Assembly (NCBI RefSeq): GCF_014892515.1
Contig: NZ_JADBGR010000096.1
Location: forward strand, 1-64,000
Direction of reading: 5' to 3'
Source: Myceligenerans pegani
Lineage (GTDB): Bacteria > Actinomycetota > Actinomycetes > Actinomycetales > Cellulomonadaceae
Length of the DNA: 64,000 bases
Shown: positions 46,896 to 55,512 of the stretch, piece after piece
Numbering within the stretch: the first letter of the stretch is position 1
Layout of the letters: each line of letters starts with the position of its first letter
The notes under the pieces: model-generated
Told to the model about the DNA's origin: nothing
The model's database searches: none
Seen by the model: only the letters and a program-made list of their open reading frames with translations
Position numbers and translations under genes: made by a program

Positions 46896-49687
46896 GACAG
46901 TTCGTTCTGCGCGCGCTCGCCGTCGTCGGAAGCGCGGCGGTGCTGGCCGCGCTCGTGGCGTCCGCGCTGAGGTCCGGTGACTGGGCCGATCCCCTGCTGG
47001 GACTCGTCGCCCTCGGCGTGGCCGCCACGGGACTGATGAACCGCAGGGTGTTGTGGGCCGTGCGCGGCGAGCAGAGGAAGCAGACCAGCTATCTCCGTGC
47101 CGCGGACGCGCGGAGTTCCGCCCTGGTGGACATCGTCAGGCGTGGAGGCCCGGGCAGTTCGGCCCAGGGATCGAGGACGATCGACCGGCTCGGCCCCGAC
47201 AACGAGTACGCTCGGCGGGTCGCCGCGGCAGGGCCAGGGCTGATCGAGACCTTCGCGCTCCAGAACCGCTCCGAGCGCGCTCGCGACGTCCTGGCACGTG
47301 CGGCCAGCGGTCACCGGTTCGATGCGACGTCCCTCGTGGTCGCCGTGAAACTCGCACTGAAGCGCCCCCACGTGCGCTGGGCGAAGAGCCTGCTGTCGAG
47401 CCTGGCGCCCAGGCCGCTCGCTTCGCTGGCCAAGGTGATCGCGCAGCAGGAACTGCGCCCCACCGATCGGCACGACGCGATCGTCCTCTATCGGGCCGTC
47501 GTCAGGGGGCGCCACGCCTCCGCTCTCGACCGGCACAACAGGCTCGTGTTCCTGGAACTGCTCGCGGAGAGCGGGCGCTCCGCGGAACTCGGCTCGATGA
47601 TTCGCACCTTCGACCTCGACGCGGTGGACGCGGTGCAGGGGAATCTCCTGCGCGCGAACGCGCTCAGGACGTCGCGCGCGGCAGAGACGCCCGAAGCCGC
47701 GGCGACGGATGCGGCCGACGACTGGATCGCCCAGGTCAACGAGGTGTTCCGCGCCGACGGGCTCGAGACGATCGCCGTCCGGCCCGGTGATGGTCCGCTG
47801 ATGGACCGCATCGTCTGCCGTGCGTCGACCGACGTGGCGGACGGTCCGCTCGTCACCGTCATCATGCCGACGTTCGACCCCGACGAGCGGATCGAGACGG
47901 CGATCCGCTCGGTCCTGGACCAGTCGTACCGGAACCTGGAAGTCCTGCTGATGGACGACTGCTCGCCGCCGGAGGGAGCGGCGCGCCTGGACCTCATCGC
48001 CGAGCAGGATCCCCGGGTCACGGTGGTTCACCTGCCCGAGAACCGAGGGTCGTACAAGGCACGCAACGTCGCACTCGAGGCCTACGCCTCGGGCGAATTC
48101 GTCACGGTGCACGACGACGACGACTGGTCGCACCCGCGGAAGATCGAGCGGCAGGTCCAGCATCTTCTCGAGCACCCGGACGTCCCGGCGAACATGTCGA
48201 TGCTCAGCCGTGCGACGCCCGACCTCATGTTCACGAGAATCAACAACAACCCGGTCTTCACGCAGCCGAACTTCTCGTCGCTGATGATCCGGAGGTCGGT
48301 GCTGGAGACCCTGGGCTACTGGGACGTCGTCAACCGGAGCGCCGACGCGGAGATGCGCGACCGGATCGCCGCGTGGAGCGGCGAGCCGGTGCCGGCGGTG
48401 GGGATCGCGCCGGCGTCCTTCCTGAGGGTCCGGTCCGCGTCGCTGACCGCGGGCGAGATCTTCAAGGGCTATGTCGACCCTCGTCGCACGTGGTACCAGC
48501 GGCTGACCCGGGCGGCGCATGCCGAGCGCCTGGCCGCCGGTGAGCCCTTGTGGGTCGGTCCCGACGTGCGGGACGATCGGCCGTTCGCGGCTCCCGTCGG
48601 TCTCCTGGGCGGAAGGGACCGGCTCGGCGTCGTCGAGACCGACGTCGTCTACGCCACGGACTTCCGGTTCCCCGGCGGCAACAGCTCCGTCGCCGTCCGG
48701 GAGATCACCGCACTCGTGGACAACGGCTATCGCGTGGGCCTCGTCCAGATGGACTCGCCCCTGCTCGGACCCAGGAACGTTCTTCATCCCGACGTCATCG
48801 TGCTCCTGAGCGCCGGACGCGTCCAGGCGCTCTCGTTGCTCGACCAGGTGCGTGCACCGCTGTCGATCGTCCGGCATCCCTCGGTGCTCCAGTACGTCAA
48901 CCCGGTCCGTAGCTCCATCGACACGGCGCGCGTCCTGGTGGTGGCGAATCACCCGCCGTACGAGACGGGGCTCACGGGCTCCGTGTACGACATCTCCACG
49001 GCGGTGTCGAACGCCGCCGCCGTCTTCGGCGTCACGCCCTCGGTCGCACCGGAGTCGGGCCTCATCCGGGAGCTGCTCGGCGAGATGGTCGATCCGGGTC
49101 AGCTGATCTCGTTCGACTGGAACGGGATCGTGCAGTCGGAGGGCGGCCGCCTTCGGCACGCCGAACCGGGACGGCCGTTCGTCATCGGCAGGCACAGCCG
49201 GGACCAGGCGCTGAAGTGGCCGTCGCGGGAGGTCATCAAGCAGGTGTACCCGATCGACGGCAGCCGGGACGTGCGCGTCCTCGGCGGCGCCGCGTCGGCG
49301 GCGGAACGACTGGGCAAGCCGGCCGAGCACTGGACGGTGTGGCCGTTCGGTTCGCGGGACGTGGCCGAATTCCTGGACGAGCTCGACTTCTGGGTCTACT
49401 TCCACGCGCCGGAACTCTTCGAGTCGTTCGGGATGGCCACCGCCGAGGCCATGGCCGCCGGGCTGGTCGTCGTTCTCCCCGAGTACATGGAACCGACCTT
49501 CGGCGACGGCGCGGTCTACTGTGCGCCGGACGAGGTGCAGCAGACCCTGGACCGGCTCTGGGCCGATCCGGAGGCCTACGCCGCCCAGAGCGCCCGCGCG
49601 CTCGAGTTCGCGCAGTCCCGTTTCGCGGCCAAGGCGTTCATCGACCGGGTCGAGGCCGTCGGTGAACGACCTGTCGCCGCCCTCTGA
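46892..49687 (+). CDS. Large membrane-anchored GT2-GT4 double glycosyltransferase
   Basis: A 931-residue protein. Two N-terminal membrane helices (FVLRALAVVGSAAVLAALV; LLGLVALGVAATGLM) and a short coil are followed by an alpha-helical region (about 95-310). A GT2 domain starts near residue 322 (VIMPTFDPDERIETA, MDDCSPP, HDDDDWSHPRK). A second, GT4-like domain near the C-terminus carries ESFGMATAEAMAAG (about residue 843) and PEYMEPTFGDGAVY. It is clearly homologous to the 831-residue product of 50348-52843 from about residue 100 onward. I choose ATG 46892 (ATGA overlap with the previous stop); ATG 46883 is also in frame. A polymerase-like or disaccharide-adding role is inferred. Confidence 0.78.
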   Translation: MRQFVLRALAVVGSAAVLAALVASALRSGDWADPLLGLVALGVAATGLMNRRVLWAVRGEQRKQTSYLRAADARSSALVDIVRRGGPGSSAQGSRTIDRLGPDNEYARRVAAAGPGLIETFALQNRSERARDVLARAASGHRFDATSLVVAVKLALKRPHVRWAKSLLSSLAPRPLASLAKVIAQQELRPTDRHDAIVLYRAVVRGRHASALDRHNRLVFLELLAESGRSAELGSMIRTFDLDAVDAVQGNLLRANALRTSRAAETPEAAATDAADDWIAQVNEVFRADGLETIAVRPGDGPLMDRIVCRASTDVADGPLVTVIMPTFDPDERIETAIRSVLDQSYRNLEVLLMDDCSPPEGAARLDLIAEQDPRVTVVHLPENRGSYKARNVALEAYASGEFVTVHDDDDWSHPRKIERQVQHLLEHPDVPANMSMLSRATPDLMFTRINNNPVFTQPNFSSLMIRRSVLETLGYWDVVNRSADAEMRDRIAAWSGEPVPAVGIAPASFLRVRSASLTAGEIFKGYVDPRRTWYQRLTRAAHAERLAAGEPLWVGPDVRDDRPFAAPVGLLGGRDRLGVVETDVVYATDFRFPGGNSSVAVREITALVDNGYRVGLVQMDSPLLGPRNVLHPDVIVLLSAGRVQALSLLDQVRAPLSIVRHPSVLQYVNPVRSSIDTARVLVVANHPPYETGLTGSVYDISTAVSNAAAVFGVTPSVAPESGLIRELLGEMVDPGQLISFDWNGIVQSEGGRLRHAEPGRPFVIGRHSRDQALKWPSREVIKQVYPIDGSRDVRVLGGAASAAERLGKPAEHWTVWPFGSRDVAEFLDELDFWVYFHAPELFESFGMATAEAMAAGLVVVLPEYMEPTFGDGAVYCAPDEVQQTLDRLWADPEAYAAQSARALEFAQSRFAAKAFIDRVEAVGERPVAAL

Positions 49688-49721
49688 CCCCCGTTCCGGC
49701 CCCAGACCTCAAGGGAAAATC

Positions 49722-50351
49722 ATGAAGCGTCTTCCACGCCTTCTCGTCGCGTCCTCGATCGTCGTCCTCGTCGCCTTCGCCACCCTGGTGGGGATCTCGT
49801 TCGGGACACGGAGCTTCCTCCCCGCAGCACTCGGTGTCCTGGGTCTCGGCATGTACGGCGCGATCGCGTCGATCCGTCTCGCACAGGCGAGGAGTCTTGC
49901 GCACAACCGCGAGGTGTTCGCCGCGCTACGCCGGCTGGAGCAGCGCGGGGCCGAGCTCCGCCGCCTGGGTCACGGCACGAGCGACACGACCGATGGCGTC
50001 GCCGCGACGCTGACCGGGATGGAAGGTCTCGTGAAGCGGATCAGGCGGGTACTGGACGAGACGAGCGACGCCGAATCGGAACGGTACGCCACGGTGCGGG
50101 AGCACCTGAACGCTCTCGGCCGCCGTCTCGACGACATCATCGAGGCCGAGGAACTGCGAGGCCCGGGGGCGCCCGCAGCCCCGACCGGCCTGGACGGCAG
50201 CGTCGAGGCCCAGGTGGCGAGGACCGCCGCCCAGTTCGACTGGCTGGCTCGGCGGCAGCGGTACACCGAGAGCGTCCTCGAGACGCTGCTCGAGCGAACC
50301 GGAAGCCGCGACGAGGATGCCGCGAACGTCGGCACGGTCGGTGTCAGGTGA
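49722..50351 (+). CDS. Small double-TM coiled-coil membrane protein
   Basis: A 209-residue protein without an enzymatic domain. It has two membrane helices (LLVASSIVVLVAFATLVGI; LPAALGVLGLGMYGAIASI) and then a long helical region of about 140 residues with coiled-coil character (REVFAALRRLEQRGAELRRL; RLDDIIEAEEL). It resembles the N-terminal module of the two preceding glycosyltransferases but stands alone, overlapping (GTGA) a glycosyltransferase that lacks such a module. I infer an anchor or scaffold that brings the next gene product to the membrane. ATG 49722 has AAGGGA about 7 nt upstream. Confidence 0.65.
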   Translation: MKRLPRLLVASSIVVLVAFATLVGISFGTRSFLPAALGVLGLGMYGAIASIRLAQARSLAHNREVFAALRRLEQRGAELRRLGHGTSDTTDGVAATLTGMEGLVKRIRRVLDETSDAESERYATVREHLNALGRRLDDIIEAEELRGPGAPAAPTGLDGSVEAQVARTAAQFDWLARRQRYTESVLETLLERTGSRDEDAANVGTVGVR

Positions 50352-52843
50352 GCTCTGCGCCAGATCTCGGCCGGATCGGCATCGATGCCGAGTACGGCGG
50401 ACGGACCGCGACCCTGACGACCTACACTCTCCGCAACCGGACCCGGCAGGCCTGGGACACCCTCGCCCGGGCCGCCACACGTGGTCTCCACGACGCGGGC
50501 GGCCTCATCCATACGGTGAAGACGCTTCATGCTCTGGGCGACGACGGTGTCGTGAAGCGGTTCTTCGCGGGAGTCGAGATCGGGCCGTTCGTCGGGTTCT
50601 GCATGGTCGTCGCCAACCAGGCACGCGATGTCCAGGAGACGTTCGACGCGTCCGTCATGCTCGAGGCGTTGTTCACGGGGCATGGTATGAGCCGGGTCCG
50701 TCCGCTCGACAGGCTCGTCCTTCCGGAGCTGCTGGCTTCCCAGCGACGCCCGGAAGATCTGGAACGGTGGATGCGTCCTGTTCGTGCCGCCCGGCTCTCT
50801 CGCGTACAGCCGTTCCTGTTGCGTGCCAACGCCGTCAACCCGTTCACCGCGGCGGGTGACGAGGACGGCGTCGCGATCGCGGAGTGGCTCGCGCACGTCA
50901 ATTCCGCGATGGCCGCCGATGGCCTCGAGGGAATCTCTGTCGCGCCGGGTCCGGGCGCGCCGTTCGACAGAATCGTCTGCGCGCCGGCGAGCCTCGTCGC
51001 CGGAGGGCCGCTGGTGTCGGTCATCATGCCGACCTTCGAGCCTGGCCCCCGGATCGAGACCGCCGTCGAGTCGCTGCTCGCGCAGTCGTACGAGAACTTC
51101 GAGCTTCTGATCATGGACGACGCGTCGTCGCCGGACGCGGCGGAGCGGATCGGAGGCTGGAGGGCGAGGGACGACCGGATCCGCGTGCATCACCTCCCGG
51201 AGAACCTCGGTTCGTACAAGGCCCGCAACGTGGCGGTGTCCACCCACGCCAGGGGCGCGTACATCACCGTTCACGACGACGACGACTGGTCGCACCCGCG
51301 CAAGCTCGAGATGCAGGTGGCGCATCTCGAACGGAACCCGGAGCTCCCGGCCAACACGTCGCTGTTGTCGCGTGCGACGGACGCGCTGATGTTCACGCGG
51401 ATCAACGACAACCCGGTGTTCTCGCAGCGGAACTACTCGTCATTGATGGTCCGGCGTGAGGTCTTCGACGAGATCGGGTACTGGGATGTCGTCAATCGGG
51501 GCGCCGACGCCGAGATGATCGATCGTATCCAGCTCTGGTCCGGCCACAGGGTGCCGAGCGTGGGCACCGCACCGCTCTCGTTCCTGCGCGAGCGGGCGGC
51601 GTCGCTGACGTCGGGCGAGATCAGCCGCGGGTATCTCGATCCGCGCCGCCGCTGGTACGCGGATGCCTACCGGCGGTGGCACGCGGAGTGCGCGAGCCGG
51701 TCGGTCACGCCCTTCGTCGGTCCGGACGACCGGGACGACCGCCCGTTCGCCGTCGCGACGAACATGCTGGGATCGCGTGCCGCTCAGGGCCGCGTCGACG
51801 TGGACATCGTGTACGCCACCGACTTCCGGTTCGCCGGCGGCAACTCCACCCTTGCCTGCAACGAGATCGAGATCCTGTTGCGGCACGGCTACCGGGTCGG
51901 GCTCCTCCAGATCGAGTCGCCGATTCTCGGGACGAAGAACCTGTTGCACCCGCGGGCGCTCCAGCTCGCCGGACACCCGCGCGCCGTCGTCATCTCGCTT
52001 CTGGACGAGGTCCGGGCCGGCCTGACGATCGTCCGGCACCCCACGACCATGCAGTTCGCCGAGCCGGTCCGGTCCCGTGTCACGACGGACGCCGCTGTCG
52101 TGATCGTCAACCACGCGCCGTTCGAGCCCGACCGCACCGGCTCGACGTATGACATCCGTACGGTGCAGGGCACGGCCGAGGCCGTCTTCGGCGTTCGGCC
52201 CCGTGTGGCGCCCGAGTCCGGGCTGATCCGTACCCTGCTGACAGGCCTGGTCGCACCCGAGAACCTCGCGGCGTCGGACTGGAGCGGCGTCACGCAGGTC
52301 GAGGTCGGAGCTTCCCGGAAGAGCGATCCAGCCAGGGCCCCCGTGCTCGGCCGTCACTCGCGGGACCACGCGCACAAGTGGCCGGCGAGCGAGACGTTCG
52401 AGCTTGTCTACCCGACGGACGGGTCGTACGAGATCCGCGTGCTCGGTGGGGCCGACTGGGCGCGGAAGCGCCGGGGCGGTCCGCTCGGTGACAGCTGGAC
52501 GGTGTATCCGTACGGCACGAAGCAGGTGCGCGATTTCCTGGACGAGATCGATATCTGGGCGTACTTCCACGGGGCGGAACTGTACGAGTCGTTCGGCATG
52601 GCGACGCTCGAGGCGATGGCGGCCGGGCTCGTCGTGATCCTGCCGCCCTACATGGAGTCCACGTTCGGGGACGGGGCGCTCTACACCGAGCCGGACGGCG
52701 CTCGGTCCCTCTACGAGCGCATCTGGTCCGACGAGGACGCGTATGCCGAGCAGAGCCGTCGTGCGGTCGACGCGGTGAGGCGTCGCTTCGGCGAGGAAGC
52801 GCTCCTCGCGCGGGTGAAGACCATGATGGGAGATCCCGCATGA
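50348..52843 (+). CDS. Large GT2-GT4 double glycosyltransferase (soluble paralogue)
   Basis: An 831-residue paralogue of the 46892-49687 product without N-terminal membrane helices. The helical N-terminal region (about residues 20-215) aligns with that protein (YTLRNRTRQAWDTLARAA against FALQNRSERARDVLARAA). The GT2 domain starts near residue 224 (VIMPTFEPGPRIETA, MDDASSP, HDDDDWSHPRK), and the C-terminal domain has ESFGMATLEAMAAG (about 746) and PPYMESTFGDGALY. It is coupled by GTGA to the small membrane protein before it and by ATGA to the DUF6270 gene after it. Specificity is unknown. Confidence 0.78.
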   Translation: MSSAPDLGRIGIDAEYGGRTATLTTYTLRNRTRQAWDTLARAATRGLHDAGGLIHTVKTLHALGDDGVVKRFFAGVEIGPFVGFCMVVANQARDVQETFDASVMLEALFTGHGMSRVRPLDRLVLPELLASQRRPEDLERWMRPVRAARLSRVQPFLLRANAVNPFTAAGDEDGVAIAEWLAHVNSAMAADGLEGISVAPGPGAPFDRIVCAPASLVAGGPLVSVIMPTFEPGPRIETAVESLLAQSYENFELLIMDDASSPDAAERIGGWRARDDRIRVHHLPENLGSYKARNVAVSTHARGAYITVHDDDDWSHPRKLEMQVAHLERNPELPANTSLLSRATDALMFTRINDNPVFSQRNYSSLMVRREVFDEIGYWDVVNRGADAEMIDRIQLWSGHRVPSVGTAPLSFLRERAASLTSGEISRGYLDPRRRWYADAYRRWHAECASRSVTPFVGPDDRDDRPFAVATNMLGSRAAQGRVDVDIVYATDFRFAGGNSTLACNEIEILLRHGYRVGLLQIESPILGTKNLLHPRALQLAGHPRAVVISLLDEVRAGLTIVRHPTTMQFAEPVRSRVTTDAAVVIVNHAPFEPDRTGSTYDIRTVQGTAEAVFGVRPRVAPESGLIRTLLTGLVAPENLAASDWSGVTQVEVGASRKSDPARAPVLGRHSRDHAHKWPASETFELVYPTDGSYEIRVLGGADWARKRRGGPLGDSWTVYPYGTKQVRDFLDEIDIWAYFHGAELYESFGMATLEAMAAGLVVILPPYMESTFGDGALYTEPDGARSLYERIWSDEDAYAEQSRRAVDAVRRRFGEEALLARVKTMMGDPA

Positions 52844-53559
52844 GTGACAGCCCGGTCTTCAGCCTCGTCGGGTCGTGCGTGACGCGTGACGCCAGCGAGA
52901 TCGGTACGGACCCGCTGCCCAGGCCCCGGCACTACTTTTCGCGTACCAAGATCCGGAGCATCGTTTCGGAGGCCACGCCTCTCGGAGCGGCGGACCTCAG
53001 GCTCGAGTCCGGGTTCCGGCGCCGAGTGGTCCGCGACGACCTCACCAAGCGGGTCGCGTCGGTGCTTCCCAGGGTCGACCATCCGATCGTCATCGACCTG
53101 ATCGACGAGCGCTTTCCCCTGCTCAGATCACGTCACGGATTTGTCACCGGATCGCCTTACCTGAAGGATTCCGGCATCGACATGTCCGAGTTCGTGCGGG
53201 TCGACGACGGCGACGACCTCGATCCCGCTGGGCCGTTCGCCGCCGCGGCCAGGCGTCTCGCAGATCTGCTCCCGCCGGATCAGATCGTCGTCGTTCACCG
53301 CGCGATGTGGGCCACCCGTGACGCGGACGGCACACCGCTTGAGGAGCCCGCGTACGTGCGTCGGCCCAACGAGTGGCTCGCTCGGGCGTACGACCTGCTC
53401 GGATCCGCCCTGGGCGAGCGGTGTCGATTCGTCCAGCCCGCCGCCGAGACGTGCCGTGCGGACGCCGGGCACAAATGGGGGTTGGCGCCCTATCACTACG
53501 TCCCGGAATACTACGACGACCTGTCCGCGCAGGTCCGAGATGTACTGGGGCCGGCATGA
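52840..53559 (+). CDS. DUF6270 domain protein (SGNH-like)
   Basis: A 239-residue protein beginning with the DUF6270 signature GSCVTRD (about residues 11-17), where Ser, Cys and Arg are conserved. Near the C-terminus is HKWGLAPYHYVPEYY, closely matching HPWGEAPFHYSENVY in the DUF6270 half of the sulfotransferase fusion at 55513-57195. A Ser near the N-terminus and His near the C-terminus are reminiscent of SGNH hydrolases, so acyl transfer to or removal from the glycan is possible, but no function is established. It is coupled to the previous glycosyltransferase (ATGA). Confidence 0.75.
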   Translation: MSDSPVFSLVGSCVTRDASEIGTDPLPRPRHYFSRTKIRSIVSEATPLGAADLRLESGFRRRVVRDDLTKRVASVLPRVDHPIVIDLIDERFPLLRSRHGFVTGSPYLKDSGIDMSEFVRVDDGDDLDPAGPFAAAARRLADLLPPDQIVVVHRAMWATRDADGTPLEEPAYVRRPNEWLARAYDLLGSALGERCRFVQPAAETCRADAGHKWGLAPYHYVPEYYDDLSAQVRDVLGPA

Positions 53560-53604
53560 CCGATATCGCGTCCCGATGCCGCGACGACAATCTCGGAGGA
53601 GCCC

Positions 53605-55461
53605 GTGCTTGATTTTCTGATCGTCTGGGACCGTGACGGAGTCGCGGAGCTCAAGCAGTCCGAGGAACGCGTCCGCAAGGAGGTCGCGGCACTGCTGCCC
53701 GCACCCGGCAACTACTATCGCGCGTGGTACGCGAAGGACGGGGCGGTGGCCGTCCTGCTGTGGGGCCGCGACGCTCCGCCGATCAAGCCGGCCGATCGCG
53801 TGTTGCGGGGCGACGAGGGTCTGCGGTTCTTCGACGGCTGGCTCATCGACCTGGACACGGCCCGGCCCTTGCTGAACGTCTCGGACGTGAGCTTCGATCC
53901 GGGCGACTCCCTGGACGGCGAGTTCACGGCGTGCAGCGCCCGCCCGGACGGCGAGTTCCGCGTCTGGCGGAACAGCGCCGGATCGATGCCGCTCTACCAC
54001 GCCTCCGAGGCCGGCAGGTTCGTCCTGGCGTCCCGCGCGTCGGTCGCTGCCTACGGCCGCCGGCTCTCGACGAGGTTCGACCTGAGTCCCGACTTCGCGC
54101 GTTCCGTCCTCAGCGCGTCCATCTCCCTGAACCGGCACTCGATGTTCGAGGGGGTGGACGTCCTCGAGCAGGGCGCGGTGGTGTACCGACCCGTCGGCGG
54201 GCGTCCCGTCGTGCACCGCCGTGACCACGACCTCTTCTTCGACGAGGGGTTGCGCCGGCAGTACCTGACGGATCGCACGGCGTTCTGGGACGACGCGTTC
54301 GACCGGCTCCGCGCGTTGACCGGGGTCTTCCGCTCGACGGACAGCTTCCCCCTGGAGGTTCCGCTGTCCGGTGGAAAGGACAGCCGGCTCGTTCTCGCGA
54401 TGCTGCACGCTGCCGGTCACGCCGACCACATCGACGGCCTTCTGACCTGGGGCGTCGAGGGTAGCCCGGAGATCTCGAGCGCCGGCGACGTCGCCCGGGC
54501 CCTGGGCCTCGAGACGAAGCACCGGTTCCGCGTCACGCACGCCGCAACGGCGCCGAGCGCGCCCGCCTCCCGCACGCTGACCCCGCGGTACCCGAGGCAC
54601 GTCTTCCTCACCGAGGGAGAGATGAGTCCCATGGATCTCACGGGCGGGACGCCCCGCCCGGGTATCTCGGTCAGCGGGCAGGAGGGCGGGCTCCGGAACA
54701 TCGCGGGCAAGCGATCGTTCGCGACCTCCAAGGAGCTCCTGCACTGGTTCCGGGTCCACCTCGCGAACTGGGACGTGTGCAAGATCCTCACCGACGAGGC
54801 ACGTGCGAGCTCCGAGGCCGAGTTCCTCGACTACTACGGCGCGCAGCTCGAGGTCGTCGACGACATCAACCAGATTCCGTCCAAGCACCGGATCGAGTTC
54901 CGCTTCAAGCGCTGGGTCGCCCGGACCTGGCACATCGCCAACTCGACGTCGTTCGCCCCCTACATCTTCCCGACGGATGCAGTGCTCCGGTACACGTACA
55001 ACTCCGGTCCCCGGTCGCGCTCCCTGGAAGAGTTCCACTTCGAGATGCTCCGGCGGGCGGACAAGCGCCTGCTGGAGATTCCGTTCGCCGAGCAGACCTG
55101 GGATCCTGAGCTGCGGGACGTCACCGACGCCGAGGTGCCGCAGACGGAGCCCTACGTCTGGTCGGAAGGGACCAAGCCGCTGGCACGGCGCCCGATCGGG
55201 ATGAAGCTCCAGGTGAGGCTCGATGAGGTCCGGACCGCGATCGAGAGCAGGACACCCGCCGTCCTCGACGGCGTCGTCGACATGGAGCGCCTGTGGTCGT
55301 TCGACGCGAACACGATGATGCCCGGGCACGTCCAGCCGCTGATGCACCTCGTGGGTCTGCTCGCGGCCGATTCGGTGAAGTCCTTCGCCGAGCTCGACGT
55401 CCTGGCGGAAGAGGTCGGTTCGTTCAGGGTTCCCGACTTCGACTCGCTACCCGAGGCCTGA
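53605..55461 (+). CDS. Asparagine-synthetase-like ATP-dependent ligase lacking the N-terminal cysteine
   Basis: A 618-residue protein of the asparagine synthase superfamily. The PP-loop that adenylates a carboxylate is clear at about residue 254 (PLSGGKDSRL). The N-terminal half keeps the class II glutaminase-like fold (DGEFRVWRNSAGSMPLYHA, FVLASRASVAAYG) but begins MLDFLIVWD, without the Cys2 nucleophile needed to use glutamine. The same loss is known in beta-lactam synthetase. In polysaccharide loci such enzymes (for example WbpS) amidate uronic acids. Here UDP-GlcA and UDP-ManNAcA are both made, so uronate modification is a reasonable inference. GTG 53605 has GGAGGAG 3-4 nt upstream. Confidence 0.7.
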   Translation: MLDFLIVWDRDGVAELKQSEERVRKEVAALLPAPGNYYRAWYAKDGAVAVLLWGRDAPPIKPADRVLRGDEGLRFFDGWLIDLDTARPLLNVSDVSFDPGDSLDGEFTACSARPDGEFRVWRNSAGSMPLYHASEAGRFVLASRASVAAYGRRLSTRFDLSPDFARSVLSASISLNRHSMFEGVDVLEQGAVVYRPVGGRPVVHRRDHDLFFDEGLRRQYLTDRTAFWDDAFDRLRALTGVFRSTDSFPLEVPLSGGKDSRLVLAMLHAAGHADHIDGLLTWGVEGSPEISSAGDVARALGLETKHRFRVTHAATAPSAPASRTLTPRYPRHVFLTEGEMSPMDLTGGTPRPGISVSGQEGGLRNIAGKRSFATSKELLHWFRVHLANWDVCKILTDEARASSEAEFLDYYGAQLEVVDDINQIPSKHRIEFRFKRWVARTWHIANSTSFAPYIFPTDAVLRYTYNSGPRSRSLEEFHFEMLRRADKRLLEIPFAEQTWDPELRDVTDAEVPQTEPYVWSEGTKPLARRPIGMKLQVRLDEVRTAIESRTPAVLDGVVDMERLWSFDANTMMPGHVQPLMHLVGLLAADSVKSFAELDVLAEEVGSFRVPDFDSLPEA

Positions 55462-55462
55462 T

Positions 55463-55506
55463 GTCGATGCGCCCCGGGAACCCGCCGGCCCCGGGGCGCG
55501 ATCGAC
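55463..55506. terminator. Bidirectional terminator between the two glycan operons
   Basis: A 16-bp stem (55463-55478 with 55490-55506, one bulged G) and an 11-nt loop, 1 nt after one stop and 6 nt before the convergent stop at 55513. It separates the two convergent operons. Confidence 0.8.
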
Positions 55507-55512
55507 GTGCGG

